A DNA stretch of 64,000 nt, taken from Epiperipatus broadwayi (lineage: Eukaryota; Onychophora; Udeonychophora; Euonychophora; Peripatidae). Shown one piece after another: positions 62,680-64,000 of this stretch; the first letter of the stretch is position 1; each line of letters starts with the position of its first letter. Location of the stretch: positions 8,564,007-8,628,006 of the forward strand of contig JAQFVV010000036.1 of NCBI GenBank assembly GCA_028023455.1, in the 5' to 3' direction. The notes beneath the pieces were generated by a model. It ran no database searches. It had not been told where the DNA came from and saw only the letters and a program-made list of their open reading frames with translations. A program made the translations under genes and the position numbers.

Positions 62680-63429
62680 ATTTCAACATTTCATATTAAA
62701 ATCTATAAAACCACTGTCCATCAAACCAACTCGGACATACCTATATACTTGAAGATAAAAAGGTATGTACTGCATGTAGTACAATTTGATAAAATACATA
62801 AATTAATAATAGTTAAACATTATTAAAAAAATAATATTGTGTATGCCAAAGTTCCCACTCACAATTTTCACATTTTTCAAAACTCAATCCAAACTTCCTG
62901 ATTAAACAAATTTGTATTAAGGGTTATAATTTTTAAAAATAGATATAGATCAAACAATTATGAAGTTTTGTGGACACCAGTAGCTTCTGGTGACCTGCCA
63001 AAGATGTTATTTGTTCATCTATACCTTATATATGTCACAGTTTTGTAGCTGTAGATTTATTGAAAGCTCATGTTTTTGGAATATCTATAAACTATTCAAA
63101 AGTATTAATTTAGCACACATGACCAACGACTTGATAAGAAGGACACGGGAAGATGATTTGAGAGAATGTTTATCTGTGGTATGAAAAGTATAGTTAAACT
63201 TCTAATAGTTCATTGTATTATGTTTAATTCTACAACAGTCTTATAAACTTCAAGTAAATTATCAATCATTGCACAGGTAAATTTTTCCAAACTTAATTTT
63301 AATTTTAAAGTGTTTTAATCATATGAAAATATATTTTACCAGATATTAAAATTTTTCAAACTTGTTAGAGCTACTACTTTTGTGGAAAATTTGAAAACTC
63401 TAATTTGCTTGTAATTTTAAATACCAACA
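62680..63429. other. AT-rich spacer
   Basis: A 64-codon frame at 62990-63184 has no recognisable feature. Nothing else seen. Confidence 0.6.
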
Positions 63430-63603
63430 AACATCACATGATCACAATTTCTCACTGATAAAAGCCACAAGCCAGAAACTAGTCCAGGGATATTGGATGA
63501 GTAGGCATTAGATAGGGATTTTATGCATAAGCCTTATGGCACCCATTGATTACTCTGGCTTGCACTGAGGCACTACTGTGTGGAGAGTTTTGCCTGTTTT
63601 AAT
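63430..63603. mobile_element. Foldback element family A, copy 5 (left arm deleted)
   Basis: Has the ACATCACATGATCACAATTT end followed directly by the core CCAGAAACTAGTCCAGGGAT and the right arm GGAGAGTTTTGCCTGTTTTA. The left arm between terminus and core is missing. Confidence 0.65.
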
Positions 63604-64000
63604 TTTGAATACACCATAAACTAACATTGTAAACTGTTTTTATTACATTTAGATTTTACCTGAAATTTTGCGAAAATGCATTTTATTACGAACAAGTTGT
63701 CCAGCAATTTTTGTTGAAAAATGTTACATTTTACTACAGCGAATGGTTTAACGTTTTTCCCAATTATTCTGAATAATGCTTCAAATTGATGATAAATAAG
63801 ACAAACTTTTGTTCTTAAATTGGACAGAAAAAAATATTTCTTTATTATTTATTGAAACTGAGGCATATAGCTACTCACCTTTTCCCCATTATCAACCATT
63901 TTTTAATATGGGTTTTAAATTTCATTAAATTAGATTCATTAAAGTTATAACACCCTTCCTTTGTTTTAGTATTATTTAAGTTGTGATTGTACTAGTTTCA

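Overview
The window is very AT-rich eukaryotic DNA, with long intergenic spacers, microsatellites and several layers of mobile-element debris. It holds one convincing intact gene, on the minus strand at about 44.9-46.0 kb. This gene encodes a secreted, cysteine-rich protein with an N-terminal somatomedin-B-like domain and two YKNxxCAxCN modules. That architecture, together with RTE-like LINEs, a Penelope-like remnant, short tRNA-headed SINEs and many foldback elements, suggests an invertebrate animal, most likely a lophotrochozoan such as a mollusc. The species assignment is inference only.

Layout. 0-8 kb: AT-rich spacer with a SINE at 1.7 kb, a second SINE at 5.2 kb, two foldback copies (family A), a LINE C-terminal remnant at 5.6 kb and local duplications at 5.8-7.6 kb. 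8.4-12.9 kb: a Penelope-like C-terminal remnant, then two direct copies of a ~1.5 kb unit that carries exon-like reading frames. 13.9-17.5 kb: a 380 bp trinucleotide tract, a family B repeat and a 177 bp AAT array. 18.6-24.0 kb: two inverted dimers of family B and a composite foldback (family C). 25.2-30.0 kb: one nearly full-length but decayed LINE on the minus strand. It keeps an ORF1 with a CCHC knuckle and an ORF2 with recognisable endonuclease and reverse transcriptase, including a YMDD box. 30-44 kb: spacer, an unidentified decayed frame at 32.7 kb, foldbacks D, E and F, a SINE with target-site duplication at 36.0 kb, a TTA array and more family A/B copies. 44.7-46.1 kb: the somatomedin-B-like gene with TATA-like box and poly(A) signal. 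46.7-50.8 kb: a tRNA-derived fragment, nested family B inverted repeats, a polypurine tract, a family A copy and a 5'-truncated RTE LINE. 52.0 kb: a fourth SINE. 52.9-57.5 kb: strand-skewed DNA with a decayed coding-like patch. 57.5-59.6 kb: a hairpin element beside an RTE LINE whose 5' half is inverted relative to its 3' half, the pattern expected from twin priming. 59.6-64 kb: spacer with a ~500 bp foldback and a last family A copy.

There is no operon-like organisation and no metabolic or defence cluster. The most informative features are the intronless secreted-protein gene, the twin-primed LINE, the direct 1.5 kb duplication with matching frames, and the set of foldback families that share modules. 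Very few other open frames look like genes; most lie inside repeats or microsatellites.
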